From positions 186,001 through 250,000 of the forward strand of contig JAUIKF010000002.1 of assembly GCA_030430575.1 (NCBI GenBank): a stretch of DNA of 64,000 nt, in the 5' to 3' direction. Shown one piece after another: positions 41,259 through 50,413 of the stretch. Position numbers and translations under genes: made by a program. Under the pieces are notes generated by a model. It was not told the DNA's origin, ran no database searches, and saw only the letters and a program-made list of their open reading frames with translations. Source of the stretch: Bacteroidia bacterium (GTDB lineage: Bacteria; Bacteroidota; Bacteroidia; J057). The first letter of the stretch is position 1; the number at the start of each line of letters is the position of its first letter.

Positions 41259-42119
41259 TTACCCTAAAAACACCTTAGGCGCTACTGCCATGGCTTCGGG
41301 AATGGCCTTTTCATTTAAGCCGAAAGGGATATTCCGTTCGTTGCAAAAAGCGAGGAGGCTTTCTGTGGCGATATTTCCCACCAACTCGTCCTTGGCAAAA
41401 GGACAACCTCCATAGCCCATCAGGGCCGTATCGAAACGACGGCATCCGCTTTCGTATGCCGCAGCCAGTTTCTCTAGTCGGGTAGCTGGCGAAGCGTGAA
41501 AGTGAGCGCCTATTGTCACATCGGGAAATCTGGGGATCACAGTGCTAAATAGACTTCGGATACTTTCCTCATCTGCTGTACCTACGGTATCAGCCAAGGC
41601 TACAATCCCAATGTCTTTTTTTGCCATTTCCTCTACCCATTTCTCCACAATCTCCAAATTCCATGGATCTCCATAAGGATTGCCAAAAGCCATGGAAAGA
41701 TAGATGACGAGTTGCTTATTATGTTGTAAACAAAGGGACTGAATCTGATCGACCAACACAGCGGATTCTGCTATTGATTTGCGTGTATTGCGCTGTTGAA
41801 AGGTTTCAGAGATGGAAAAAGGATATCCAAGGTAGGTGATCTCGGGATGGGCACAGGCATCTACTGCGCCTCTGTGGTTCGCGACAATGGCCAATAGCTT
41901 GGACGGCGTTTCGGAAAGGTCTAGCCCTGCGAGCACTTCTGCTGTATCAGCCAATTGCGGAATGGCCTTGGGCGAGACGAAGCTCCCAAAATCGAGGGTA
42001 TGAAACCCCACTTTCAAGAGTAAATTGAGGTACTCAATTTTCAGGGAAGTGGGGATATGTGTATGGATGCCTTGCATGGCATCACGTGGGCATTCGACGA
42101 TTTGCAGTGGTGTGGACAT
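41259..42119 (-). CDS. mvaB: Hydroxymethylglutaryl-CoA lyase
   Basis: 286 residues, a TIM barrel that splits HMG-CoA into acetoacetate and acetyl-CoA, in leucine degradation. Motifs are VECPRDAMQG (Arg and Asp of the active site; the family more often has PRDGLQ), IVALADTVGTA, IGAHFHASPATR with the metal-binding His-x-His, and GYGGCPFAKDELVGNIATE with the catalytic cysteine. All metal and catalytic residues are in place, so it should be active. Other leucine-pathway genes are not in the window. It follows the MATE gene on the minus strand after 11 bp, probably in one transcript. Confidence 0.92.
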   Translation of the reverse strand: MSTPLQIVECPRDAMQGIHTHIPTSLKIEYLNLLLKVGFHTLDFGSFVSPKAIPQLADTAEVLAGLDLSETPSKLLAIVANHRGAVDACAHPEITYLGYPFSISETFQQRNTRKSIAESAVLVDQIQSLCLQHNKQLVIYLSMAFGNPYGDPWNLEIVEKWVEEMAKKDIGIVALADTVGTADEESIRSLFSTVIPRFPDVTIGAHFHASPATRLEKLAAAYESGCRRFDTALMGYGGCPFAKDELVGNIATESLLAFCNERNIPFGLNEKAIPEAMAVAPKVFLG

Positions 42120-42130
42120 TTTATGACTCG

Positions 42131-43564
42131 TTAATGACTACCAAGATTCTCAATTAATAACTCTTCTGCTTGTGGAGAAGATAAGGTAAAGCGGCTGAAG
42201 CGCCAGACCAATAAGCTGGCAGAGATCATCAAACTCACGACAAATGAGTACCAGAATCCCATGATTTCAAGCTCCATGGTGAACCCTAAAAAATAACATA
42301 GGGGAAGGGCAATGACCCAGTAGGCTACAAAGGTAATCAAGGTCGGAATTTTTACATCCTGAATTCCTCGTAATATCCCTGCCCCAACGGCTTGTGCACC
42401 GTCAAATACCTGAAATAAGGCAGCGATTAGCATTAGGCTACTAGCGGTGGCCAGTACTTTTTGATTTTCTATTCCTGAGGCACTTTCCTGGCCTAAATCT
42501 AGAAAAAGGCTAGGGAGCCATTCTCGACCAATAACAAAGATCATAGCTGAAAAGACCATAAACCCGATGGCCAAAATGATGCCCGCAAAACCCGACCGCC
42601 TCACACTCACTTCGTCTTTTTTCCCTAAGGCGTCTCCGACACGTATGGTAGCTCCTGCGGAGATGCCTACCACCACCATGAAACTGACTGAGGCCATGCT
42701 GATAGCAATCTGGTGGGCAGCACGATACTGGGCTGCCAGATCTTCTGGCTGAAACCATCCGATCATGATCGCCGCGCCTACAAATGCGCCCACTTCAAAA
42801 AACCATTGCAAGCCTGATGGGATTCCGAGGCGCAATATCTTCTTGACGATATGCCATTGGATTCCCTGCCATTTTACCCAGTATTTTTTGAAACGTTTCG
42901 CATACATAATATACCCTAACATGGCACCCATCATGAACACCCGACTGATCAATGTTCCATAGCCAGCCCCATCAAGTTCCAATCGAGGCACCCCCCAATT
43001 CCCATAGATCAAGAGCCAGTTAGCAAAAACATTACACCCCAGGCCCAATAAGGTAATGTACATGGCAGGCTTAGTGAATGAGAGGCCATCTACAAAACTC
43101 TTAGAAGCGAGAAATAGCAGAAAGGGAATAATGCTTAGCCCCAAAATTTGTAAATAAGAATGGGCGAGTTCTACATCTCGTTCTGGCTGATCCATGACAT
43201 AGAGCAGGCCTGTACTGAAGTAGTTGGCGATCATGATGACCACTGCCAGGGCAACAGATACCAGGAGTCCCTGGATCAGGTAGTTGCCTGCACGGGCGTA
43301 CTTGCCTGCCCCTTCGGCCTCGGCGGTCAGCGGTGACAGAATCATAGAAATCCCCATGCCGATGATAGTGACGACAAAGAAGATTCCATTGGCAAGGGAA
43401 GAAGCAGAGAGGTATTCATACCCCAAATCGCCGATCATCATATTGTCGATCACTCCCATGAGGACAAAGCCCAGCTGTCCCACAATGACAGGGACAGAAA
43501 GTTTGATGGTTTCGCGAAAATGCCTAGAATATGAAATAGGTGTTGATTGAATAGATGTATCCAC
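42131..43564 (-). CDS. MATE family efflux transporter
   Basis: 477 residues with about twelve membrane segments in two related halves, the MatE fold. The start is a GTG (an ATG is only available after the first membrane segment begins). Early features are ETIKLSVPVIVGQLGFVLMGVIDNMMIGDLG and SIIPFLLFLASKSFVDGL, with the second half starting at IPSGLQWFFEVGAFVGAAIMIG. MATE pumps export cationic drugs or metabolites in exchange for Na+ or H+; it resembles the NorM branch. The substrate is not known. It stands upstream of, and close to, the HMG-CoA lyase gene. Confidence 0.92.
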   Translation of the reverse strand: MDTSIQSTPISYSRHFRETIKLSVPVIVGQLGFVLMGVIDNMMIGDLGYEYLSASSLANGIFFVVTIIGMGISMILSPLTAEAEGAGKYARAGNYLIQGLLVSVALAVVIMIANYFSTGLLYVMDQPERDVELAHSYLQILGLSIIPFLLFLASKSFVDGLSFTKPAMYITLLGLGCNVFANWLLIYGNWGVPRLELDGAGYGTLISRVFMMGAMLGYIMYAKRFKKYWVKWQGIQWHIVKKILRLGIPSGLQWFFEVGAFVGAAIMIGWFQPEDLAAQYRAAHQIAISMASVSFMVVVGISAGATIRVGDALGKKDEVSVRRSGFAGIILAIGFMVFSAMIFVIGREWLPSLFLDLGQESASGIENQKVLATASSLMLIAALFQVFDGAQAVGAGILRGIQDVKIPTLITFVAYWVIALPLCYFLGFTMELEIMGFWYSFVVSLMISASLLVWRFSRFTLSSPQAEELLIENLGSH

Positions 43565-43695
43565 GGTTACTGTAAATTAGTGGGTCCGTGTGAAGGGGAG
43601 ATCGACTTTGGGAAAGGATAAAGGCAGGTATGCAAACGTAGGCAAATAGAATTAGTTTCAGAAATCTCTCCTCAAACATCTGTTCAATTTGATAG

Positions 43696-43726
43696 TTTGA
43701 TATTGCCCAGAAAAGTATTATTTTTG
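43696..43726 (+). promoter_or_regulatory. Promoter of the rimP-nusA-infB operon
   Basis: TTTG (43696-43699), 19 bp, then TATTTTTG (43719-43726): an exact match to the Bacteroidota consensus. Transcription should start near 43733, about 50 bases before rimP. Confidence 0.85.
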
Positions 43727-43750
43727 CAAGAAATTGTGATGATTCATCAT

Positions 43751-43778
43751 AAGGGAGAGTGTCTCCCTTATTTTTTTT
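43751..43778 (+). terminator. Hairpin plus T-run in the rimP leader (attenuator candidate)
   Basis: AAGGGAGA and TCTCCCTT pair around GTG, followed by A and eight T. It lies between the promoter and the rimP ATG (43782), where an intrinsic terminator would stop the operon unless prevented. Confidence 0.75.
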
Positions 43779-43781
43779 GAC

Positions 43782-44261
43782 ATGTTGACAGATGAGATCT
43801 ACCAACGGATTGTGGGTCAAATAGAGGCTACCAATCCGAATGTTTTTGTCCTTGATGTACAGTTAAAGCAAGGCAGTCGCAATGTCCTTAGTGTCAAACT
43901 TGACACTGACAAAGGCATCACGATGGATGAATGTGCTGTACTCACACGTGCCCTTGGTCCTTGGATGGATGAAGTAGGCTTTTTTGAGTTTGACTACGGT
44001 ATTGAACTATCCTCTCCCGGTGTTGGTGCCCCCCTCCTATTTCACAGACAATATCTTAAAAATATTGGCCGCGATCTCCGGGTCATCAACCAAGCAGGTG
44101 AAGAAACCGAAGGTAGGCTGATGGTGGTAGAAGAAAAAACCATTACCATCAACCCTTATAAAAGTAGTAAAAACCTTAAAAAAGGGCAGAAGCCACGCCT
44201 TGCTGATGAACAGGTAACCATTTCATTTGAAGACATTAAAACGTCGAAAGTAATAATATAA
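43782..44261 (+). CDS. rimP: Ribosome maturation factor RimP
   Basis: 159 residues, the normal length. RimP helps assemble the 30S subunit by speeding binding of early proteins to 16S rRNA. The N-domain has FVLDVQLKQGSRNVLSVKLDTDKGITMDECA followed by YGIELSSPGVGAPLLFHRQYLKNIGRDL, which are the most conserved parts (the family pattern LEVSSPGxDRPL is changed to LSSPGVGAPL). The C-terminal Sm-like domain has VISFEDIKTSKVII (here TISFEDIK). It is the first gene of the classic rimP-nusA-infB operon, with nusA 16 bp downstream. Confidence 0.93.
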   Translation: MLTDEIYQRIVGQIEATNPNVFVLDVQLKQGSRNVLSVKLDTDKGITMDECAVLTRALGPWMDEVGFFEFDYGIELSSPGVGAPLLFHRQYLKNIGRDLRVINQAGEETEGRLMVVEEKTITINPYKSSKNLKKGQKPRLADEQVTISFEDIKTSKVII

Positions 44262-44277
44262 GCAGCTAAACGAATCC

Positions 44278-45537
44278 ATGGCCAGAAAAAAAGTTGTAGA
44301 TACAAAGGTTGACTTGGTTGAAGCGTTCTCCGAATTTTCGCGCTTCAAAAATATCGACCGTGCTACCTTGATGGGCGTATTAGAGGAAGTTTTCCGGACG
44401 ATGATCCGAAAGAACTATGGTTCTGACGAGAACTTTGAAATCATTGTCAATGTCGACAATGGAGATATTCAGGGATTTCGGGAACGTGAAGTCGTGGAAG
44501 ACCACGAACTGGAAGATGAGTCCCGTCAGATTCCGCTCAGTGAAGCCCTAGAAATAGACGAAGATTACGAAGTAGGAGATGAACTTGCAGAAGAAATCAA
44601 CTTCATCGATTTTGGACGCAAGATTGTCCAGACTGCCAAGCAGACACTTACCCAGAAGATTCGCGACCTGGAAAAGGCTTCTATTATCGAACAGTACCAG
44701 GAGATTGTAGGAGAGATCATTGTTGGGGAAGTATATCAGGTGTGGAGAAATGAAATATTGGTCATTCACGAGGATAATGAACTTGTTCTACCTCGGACTG
44801 AGCAGATTCCCAAGGACCGCTTTCGCAAAGGTGATACCTTGCGTGCCGTAGTCTTGGAGGTAGATATGCGAAATAATAACCCCCGGGTAATTATCTCTCG
44901 CGCATCGCCACTTTTCCTTGAAAAGCTCTTTGAACAAGAGGTCCCTGAAATTTTTGACGGCCTAATCACCGTCAGAGGTATCGTCCGAGAACCTGGAGAG
45001 CGCGCCAAAGTAGCTGTAGAGAGCTATGATGACCGAATCGATCCCGTAGGTGCATGTGTAGGGATGAAAGGGTCTCGTATTCATGGAATCGTTCGAGAAC
45101 TACGAAATGAAAATATTGACGTCATTAGTTTCACGATCAATGATGTGCTATATATTCAACGGGCACTAAGCCCTGCCAAAATATCCTCCATCAAATTGGA
45201 TGAGGAGAAGCGGGAAGCCCAGGTATTTCTTACGCCAGACCAGATTTCCCTCGCGATTGGGAAAAATGGCCTCAATATTAAATTGGCGAGTCGCCTGACC
45301 AATTACCAAATCGATGTATTCAGAGAATTAGAAATGGATGAAGAGGATGTAGAACTAGAAGAATTCTCTGATGAAATCGAAGCGTGGGTCATCAAAGAGT
45401 TGAAGCAGATTGGCTGCGACACGGCTAAAAATGTGTTAGAGCTAAGCGCAGAAGAACTTGTGCGACGCACAGACCTAGACCAAGAGACCGTAGATGATGT
45501 ATTAGCTGTTCTCAAAGCAGAATTTGAAGATGATTAA
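44278..45537 (+). CDS. nusA: Transcription termination/antitermination factor NusA
   Basis: 419 residues, shorter than E. coli NusA (495) because the acidic repeat at the end is mostly lacking, as usual outside proteobacteria. Order: N-terminal RNA-polymerase-binding domain (about 1-130), S1 domain (EIIVGEVYQVWRNEILVI ..., about 140-200), and two KH domains (VGACVGMKGSRIHGIVREL; LAIGKNGLNIKLASRLTNY). A short acidic helical tail ends FEDD. NusA binds RNA polymerase and modulates pausing and intrinsic termination, including, in other bacteria, its own leader. It sits between rimP and infB. Confidence 0.95.
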   Translation: MARKKVVDTKVDLVEAFSEFSRFKNIDRATLMGVLEEVFRTMIRKNYGSDENFEIIVNVDNGDIQGFREREVVEDHELEDESRQIPLSEALEIDEDYEVGDELAEEINFIDFGRKIVQTAKQTLTQKIRDLEKASIIEQYQEIVGEIIVGEVYQVWRNEILVIHEDNELVLPRTEQIPKDRFRKGDTLRAVVLEVDMRNNNPRVIISRASPLFLEKLFEQEVPEIFDGLITVRGIVREPGERAKVAVESYDDRIDPVGACVGMKGSRIHGIVRELRNENIDVISFTINDVLYIQRALSPAKISSIKLDEEKREAQVFLTPDQISLAIGKNGLNIKLASRLTNYQIDVFRELEMDEEDVELEEFSDEIEAWVIKELKQIGCDTAKNVLELSAEELVRRTDLDQETVDDVLAVLKAEFEDD

Positions 45538-45712
45538 TACAATGGCCATCGTTAGGGAAACCCATAAAATGAGTAAGCATATGTAAAAACGTACCTATAA
45601 GTTTGCCGCTACTCCTTTTTTGGTGACCCAATTAGACTGGCGTTATCGCCAACAAATTTTCAAGTTATTTTCACCAACTTCGAATAAAAAAATTAGTCTT
45701 TAATCACCAGGA

Positions 45713-48700
45713 ATGTCGAAAGTTAAACGATTGTTTAAGGTTGCTAAGGAGTTAAATGTTGGAACTACCATGTTGGTTGACCATCTCGTTAAGAATGGCC
45801 ACCAAGTGGAAAATTCGCCCAACGCTAAAATCCCTGGGGAGTTGTATGATTTGCTGTTGAAGGAATTCGCTTCTGACAAGCAAATGAAGGAGAAAGCCGA
45901 GCAGATTATAGAAAAGCGTAATGAAGATCGCTTTCATCATACTACGACCAAACCAGAACCTCCCAAACCACCAAAAGAGGAAGAAACCCCCGCAGACTTT
46001 ATGTCTGCTGCGCAGCTGAGGGCGTCTGCCAATAGCACCCCAAATCCCGTACCGACTGCAGAACCTACTACTCCTGTTCAAGAAGCAGAAGAAGTTACTA
46101 CGCCTTCTACAACAGAAGTGCCTGTGGATCCGCCGACGCCCGCTCCTAAAGAAGAAGTTGAATCGCCAGTTGAGCCTGTAGTACCTGAAGCAAAAGAGGT
46201 TGAAGAAGAAAAACCTGCAGCTTTGAAGATAGTTGGGAAAATAGATTTGGATACAATCAATAAAAAGACTTCCAGACCTAAAAAGACTCATAAAACGACC
46301 TCAAAGCCAGCGCCACCAGCTGCTAAAGATACGGAACCATCTACTCCTAAAGATCCGACTCCTCCCCCTCCTGCTAAAGAGGTCCCTGTTGTTCCTGAAA
46401 AACCTGAGCCTGTTGCAAAGGAAAAGGAACCAGAAAGCCCTCCTGTAGTTCAGAAAGAAACGCCTGAGGTGCCTGCATCAGAAACAGCAGCGCCTGAGGA
46501 AAAGAAGGAACCTGTCAAGAAGGAGCCAAAGGATCTTCCTGAAGTGACTGCGGAAAAAGTAGCTCCTGAAAAGGAAGCCGAGCAGCCAGCAGAACCCGAA
46601 GCTGAAACGGAAGAAGTCATCACGGCTGACCCCAAACAGCTTCGTGGGTTGAAAGTCTTGGGGAAAATTGACCTGGCAGATTCTTCCAAGAAAAAAGGAA
46701 AAGACAAGAAGAAAGACGAATCGAAACCCACTCCCGCCAATAAAGATGGCAATTCAGATGGGGATACTTCTAAACGTCGCCGCAAGCGCAAGCGCAAGCG
46801 TAAAAAGGTCACGAATGAGGATGTGAATTCTCAGAACAAAAAAGGATCTGGTGACAAGAAGGGAAAAACGGCCAAAGAAAAGCCGACCAAAAAAGAGATT
46901 CAGGAATCGATCCGAAATACATTCGCCCAAATGCAGAAAGGGCCATCACGTGGTCGCCAGCGCCTTCGTCGCGCGAAGCGAGACGCTGGTGCAGCTCGTA
47001 GAAGGAGGGACGAAGAAAAGGTGGCTAGCGAAAGCCACGTGCTCGAGATGACCGAATTCATCACTGCGAATGAATTTGCCAATCTCATCGAAGAACCAGT
47101 AAACAACATCATCAAGAGTTGTTTTGACCTGGGAATGATGGTGACGATCAACCAGCGTCTCAATGCGGATGTCCTTAGCCTTTTGGCCGAAGAATATGGG
47201 TATGATGCCAAATTTATCGATGTCAAAGAGCAAGAGTTTGAAGATGCGATCGAGGAGGATGCGCCAGAAGACTTGAGAACAAGGAATCCTATTATCACTG
47301 TGATGGGTCACGTTGACCATGGAAAGACCACCTTGCTGGACCACCTCCGCAAAGCCAATGTGGCAGCAGGGGAAGCCGGTGGCATCACACAGCATATCGG
47401 TGCCTACGAAGTAGCACTTAAGAGTGGCGGAAAAGTTACGTTCCTTGATACACCAGGTCACGAAGCCTTTACGGCGATGCGTGCAAGGGGGGCGCAGGTG
47501 ACTGACGTTGCGATTATCGTTGTTGCGGCGGATGACGCAGTCATGCCTCAAACCAAGGAAGCCATTAATCACTCGCAAGCAGCTAATGTCCCAATGGTTT
47601 TTGCCATTAATAAGGTGGATAAAGAAAGTGCTGATCCTGAGCGGATCAAGGGCCAGTTAGCAGAAATGAATATCCTCGTAGAGGATTGGGGAGGCGATTT
47701 TCAGAGTCAGGAGATTTCTGCGAAGATGGGTACCAATGTCGACGAGTTATTGGAGAAAGTAATCTTGCAAGCTGAATTGCTGGAGCTGAAAGCCAACCCA
47801 GATCGCATTGCCAATGGTACAGTGATCGAAGCCAAGCTCGACAAAGGCCGTGGAAACGTAGCCACCATGCTGGTAGAGAATGGAACATTGAAAGTAGGAG
47901 ATCCTATGGTAGCAGGGATTCACTTTGGTAAGGTGCGTGCCTTGATCAATCAAAATGGAGAACGCATCAAAGAAGCTGGACCTGCTATGCCCATACAGGT
48001 ATTGGGATTAAATGGCCAACCCAATGCAGGGGACCGCTTCCAAGTATTTAAAGAGGAAAGTAAGGCTAAAGGGGTCTCTCAAAAACGCCAAGAGCTTTTC
48101 AGAGAGCAATCTTTCCGCCAGAAAAACCGCATTACGCTTGACGAAATCGGTCGTAGACGTGCATTAGGTAGTTTCAATGAACTGAATATCATCATCAAGG
48201 GTGATGTGGATGGTTCTGTAGAAGCCTTGGCTGGTTCCTTACTCAAGCTCTCTACAGAAGAAGTACAGGTAAACATTATCCTAAAATCCGTCGGGGGTAT
48301 TACAGAATCCGACGTCAACTTGGCGTCTGCATCTGATGCGATCATCATCGCCTTTAATACCAGGCCTTCGGCACAAGCTCGCACTTTGGCGGAGCGTGAA
48401 GAGATAGACATCCGAACCTACAGTGTCATCTACGATGCTATTGGAGATGTCAAAGATGCGCTTGAAGGACTTCTGTCACCAGATATTAAAGAAGAAATAC
48501 TGGGTACCGCTGAAGTACGTGATGTCTTTAAGATCACCCGTGTAGGATCCGTCGCAGGTTGTATGGTTATTAATGGAAAAATCTATCGCAATAGTCCCGT
48601 CCGCGTGATCCGTGATGGCGTTGTGATTTACACCAGTACTATTTCTTCCTTGAAGCGATTTAAGGATGATGCCAAAGAGGTAGCTACTGGATTCGAATGT

Positions 48701-48787
48701 GGTATCATGATCGAAAATTACAATGACGTCAAGGTGGGCGACCATTTCGAGGTGTATAAAGAGGTAGAAGTCAAAAGGACCCTGTAA
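45713..48787 (+). CDS. infB: Translation initiation factor IF-2
   Basis: 1024 residues. The N-terminal IF2_N helix region (LFKVAKELNVGTTMLVDHLVKNG) is followed by a very long Pro/Glu/Lys spacer (about 80-440), with two short KIVGKIDL/KVLGKIDL echoes typical of Bacteroidota. The GTPase domain starts near 528: GHVDHGKT (G1), the TQHIGAY switch, DTPGHEAF (G3) and NKVD (G4). Beta-barrel and fMet-tRNA-binding domains finish the protein (FRVGSVAGCMV-like, CGIMIENYNDVKVGD). IF-2 places initiator tRNA on the ribosome. The 175-bp gap from nusA includes a small GGCG...CGCC hairpin but no clear stop. Confidence 0.96.
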   Translation: MSKVKRLFKVAKELNVGTTMLVDHLVKNGHQVENSPNAKIPGELYDLLLKEFASDKQMKEKAEQIIEKRNEDRFHHTTTKPEPPKPPKEEETPADFMSAAQLRASANSTPNPVPTAEPTTPVQEAEEVTTPSTTEVPVDPPTPAPKEEVESPVEPVVPEAKEVEEEKPAALKIVGKIDLDTINKKTSRPKKTHKTTSKPAPPAAKDTEPSTPKDPTPPPPAKEVPVVPEKPEPVAKEKEPESPPVVQKETPEVPASETAAPEEKKEPVKKEPKDLPEVTAEKVAPEKEAEQPAEPEAETEEVITADPKQLRGLKVLGKIDLADSSKKKGKDKKKDESKPTPANKDGNSDGDTSKRRRKRKRKRKKVTNEDVNSQNKKGSGDKKGKTAKEKPTKKEIQESIRNTFAQMQKGPSRGRQRLRRAKRDAGAARRRRDEEKVASESHVLEMTEFITANEFANLIEEPVNNIIKSCFDLGMMVTINQRLNADVLSLLAEEYGYDAKFIDVKEQEFEDAIEEDAPEDLRTRNPIITVMGHVDHGKTTLLDHLRKANVAAGEAGGITQHIGAYEVALKSGGKVTFLDTPGHEAFTAMRARGAQVTDVAIIVVAADDAVMPQTKEAINHSQAANVPMVFAINKVDKESADPERIKGQLAEMNILVEDWGGDFQSQEISAKMGTNVDELLEKVILQAELLELKANPDRIANGTVIEAKLDKGRGNVATMLVENGTLKVGDPMVAGIHFGKVRALINQNGERIKEAGPAMPIQVLGLNGQPNAGDRFQVFKEESKAKGVSQKRQELFREQSFRQKNRITLDEIGRRRALGSFNELNIIIKGDVDGSVEALAGSLLKLSTEEVQVNIILKSVGGITESDVNLASASDAIIIAFNTRPSAQARTLAEREEIDIRTYSVIYDAIGDVKDALEGLLSPDIKEEILGTAEVRDVFKITRVGSVAGCMVINGKIYRNSPVRVIRDGVVIYTSTISSLKRFKDDAKEVATGFECGIMIENYNDVKVGDHFEVYKEVEVKRTL

Positions 48788-48803
48788 TAGGTACTGATAC
48801 TTT

Positions 48804-49586
48804 ATGAAAGTGCGCGATATCGCAATGGTACTAGAAGCATGGGCCCCAAAGCCATTGGCTGAATCTTATGATAATGTAGGATTGCTCGTAGGATATCCAG
48901 ATATGGAAGTCACTGGAGCACTGGTCAATCTGGATATGACGGAACCCGTCATTGAAGAGGCGCTTGAACGAGGGTGCAATATGGTGATTGCTCATCACCC
49001 CATCTGGTTTGGGGGGAGAAAGCGACTGAATGGAGAAGACTATGTTAGCAGGACAATCATGAATGCCGTCAAGCATGATATTGCCCTCTACGCTTGCCAT
49101 ACCAATTTGGATAATATCCGTACTGGGGTAAACCACAAGATTGCGCAGCGGTTGGGATTATTGGGGGTGGAGTTTTTGCTTCCAAAAGATCCAGAAAAAA
49201 CACATGGATCAGGGATGATAGGACGTTTGCCCAACCCTATGCCCAAAGCCGAGTTTCTTCAATTTGTAAAAGATCAATTTCACTGCGGAGGAATTCGCTA
49301 TGCGGATTGTCCCCTGACAGAAGTAGAGACCGTAGCGATTTGTGGAGGAGCAGGTAGCTTTCTTACACAAGCGGCCCTCCAACAAGGGGCAGATGCTTTG
49401 GTGACAGGTGATATCACCTATCATAAATTTTTTGATAATGAACAACAGATGTTGCTCCTAGACATAGGACACTATGAATCTGAGCAATTCACTTCGGAAT
49501 TGATTCGGGATTATTTATCTGAAAAAATTCCTAAATTTGCCATCCATTTTTCCAAAACGTACACTAATCCGATTAAATATTTTTAA
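48804..49586 (+). CDS. Nif3-like dinuclear metal-centre protein
   Basis: 260 residues. It shows the NIF3/YbgI signature: DMTEPVIEEAL, MVIAHHPIWFGGRKR (two metal-binding histidines), YACHTNLDNI, and near the end DALVTGDITYHKFFD and LDIGHYESEQF (His and Glu). These proteins form hexameric rings with two metal ions per subunit; a GTP-cyclohydrolase-like or hydrolase role has been proposed but is not proven. Many Bacteroidota versions carry an extra CutA-like middle domain and reach about 365 residues; this one lacks it. It is 16 bp after infB and 3 bp before the zinc-ribbon gene, which is its usual partner. Confidence 0.88.
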   Translation: MKVRDIAMVLEAWAPKPLAESYDNVGLLVGYPDMEVTGALVNLDMTEPVIEEALERGCNMVIAHHPIWFGGRKRLNGEDYVSRTIMNAVKHDIALYACHTNLDNIRTGVNHKIAQRLGLLGVEFLLPKDPEKTHGSGMIGRLPNPMPKAEFLQFVKDQFHCGGIRYADCPLTEVETVAICGGAGSFLTQAALQQGADALVTGDITYHKFFDNEQQMLLLDIGHYESEQFTSELIRDYLSEKIPKFAIHFSKTYTNPIKYF

Positions 49587-49589
49587 ACT

Positions 49590-50351
49590 ATGTCAAACGT
49601 CGTAGAAGAAAGGCTTCGCTCACTCACACGCCTACAAGTGATTGACTCCAAGTTGGATAAGATTCACAGGCTAAGGGGAAGCTTACCAGAAGAGGTAAGT
49701 GACTTGGAAGACGATCTTGAAGGGTTGGAAACACGCAAGAGCCGCATAGAAGAAGAAATCCAGCGACTCAATGATGAGATTCGCGACCGCAATACCAAGA
49801 TTGAAGACTTCAGAACGCAGATCGCTCGATATGAAGATCAGCAAATGAATGTCAAAAACAACCGAGAGTATGAAGCACTCCGGAAGGAGATCGAATACGC
49901 CAACCTTGAAATCCTCACTTCAGAGAAGAAAATTCGCCAGTTCAAGGAGCAGATCGAGCAAAAAAATGTGTTGCTTGAGCAAACTTCTCATCATGTAGAG
50001 GATAAAAAAAATGAGCTTGAAGAGAAGCGTAAAGAACTCGAAATCATTATTGAAGATACAAAATCGGAGGAAAAAGTGCTGAAAAGCATTTCCGAAAATG
50101 CAGCCTCCAAAGTAGAAGACCGCTACCTCATTGGCTACCAAAAGGTACGACACAATATGCGCAATGGCCTGGCTGTCGTGACGACGGATAGAAGTGCATG
50201 TGGAGGATGTTTTTCGATTATCCCTCCTCAGGTTCATATTGATCTTCACCGTCGCGAGCGACTCATTCACTGTGAGAACTGTGGACGTATCCTTGTGGAT
50301 GATTATTTCTTTGAGGAGATCAATACCGAACTGGAAAAAGCAGGCGTTTAA
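49590..50351 (+). CDS. Coiled-coil protein with C-terminal C4 zinc ribbon
   Basis: 253 residues. Residues 15-190 are almost all coiled coil (heptads such as LEDDLEGLETRKSRIEEEIQ and IRQFKEQIEQKNVLLEQ). The C-terminus has a zinc ribbon with CGGC (about 207-210) and CENCGRILV (about 229-232), the zf-RING_7/C4-type pattern found with Nif3-like genes across bacteria. Such proteins probably bind RNA or DNA; the function is unknown. It follows the Nif3-like gene by 3 bp, so the two are surely cotranscribed. A bidirectional hairpin lies after it. Confidence 0.88.
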   Translation: MSNVVEERLRSLTRLQVIDSKLDKIHRLRGSLPEEVSDLEDDLEGLETRKSRIEEEIQRLNDEIRDRNTKIEDFRTQIARYEDQQMNVKNNREYEALRKEIEYANLEILTSEKKIRQFKEQIEQKNVLLEQTSHHVEDKKNELEEKRKELEIIIEDTKSEEKVLKSISENAASKVEDRYLIGYQKVRHNMRNGLAVVTTDRSACGGCFSIIPPQVHIDLHRRERLIHCENCGRILVDDYFFEEINTELEKAGV

Positions 50352-50374
50352 GCGCTAAATGGCTTTTAAAACAT

Positions 50375-50413
50375 AATCGTCAATGCCTGACTGACCGTCG
50401 GGCGTTGACGATT
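50375..50413. terminator. Two-way terminator between convergent genes
   Basis: AATCGTCA...TGCC pairs with GGCGTTGACGATT (one mismatch), followed by TGCGTTTTT on the plus strand. It includes the last codons of the minus-strand membrane gene. Confidence 0.75.

Noticed and set aside
45538-45712. Second promoter or terminator between nusA and infB
   Set aside because: Only a 4-bp GGCG/CGCC hairpin is present, with no T-run and no TAnnTTTG at useful distance.
46946-47578. 210-codon minus-strand frame
   Set aside because: It is antisense to the infB GTPase domain; composition reflects the sense codons.
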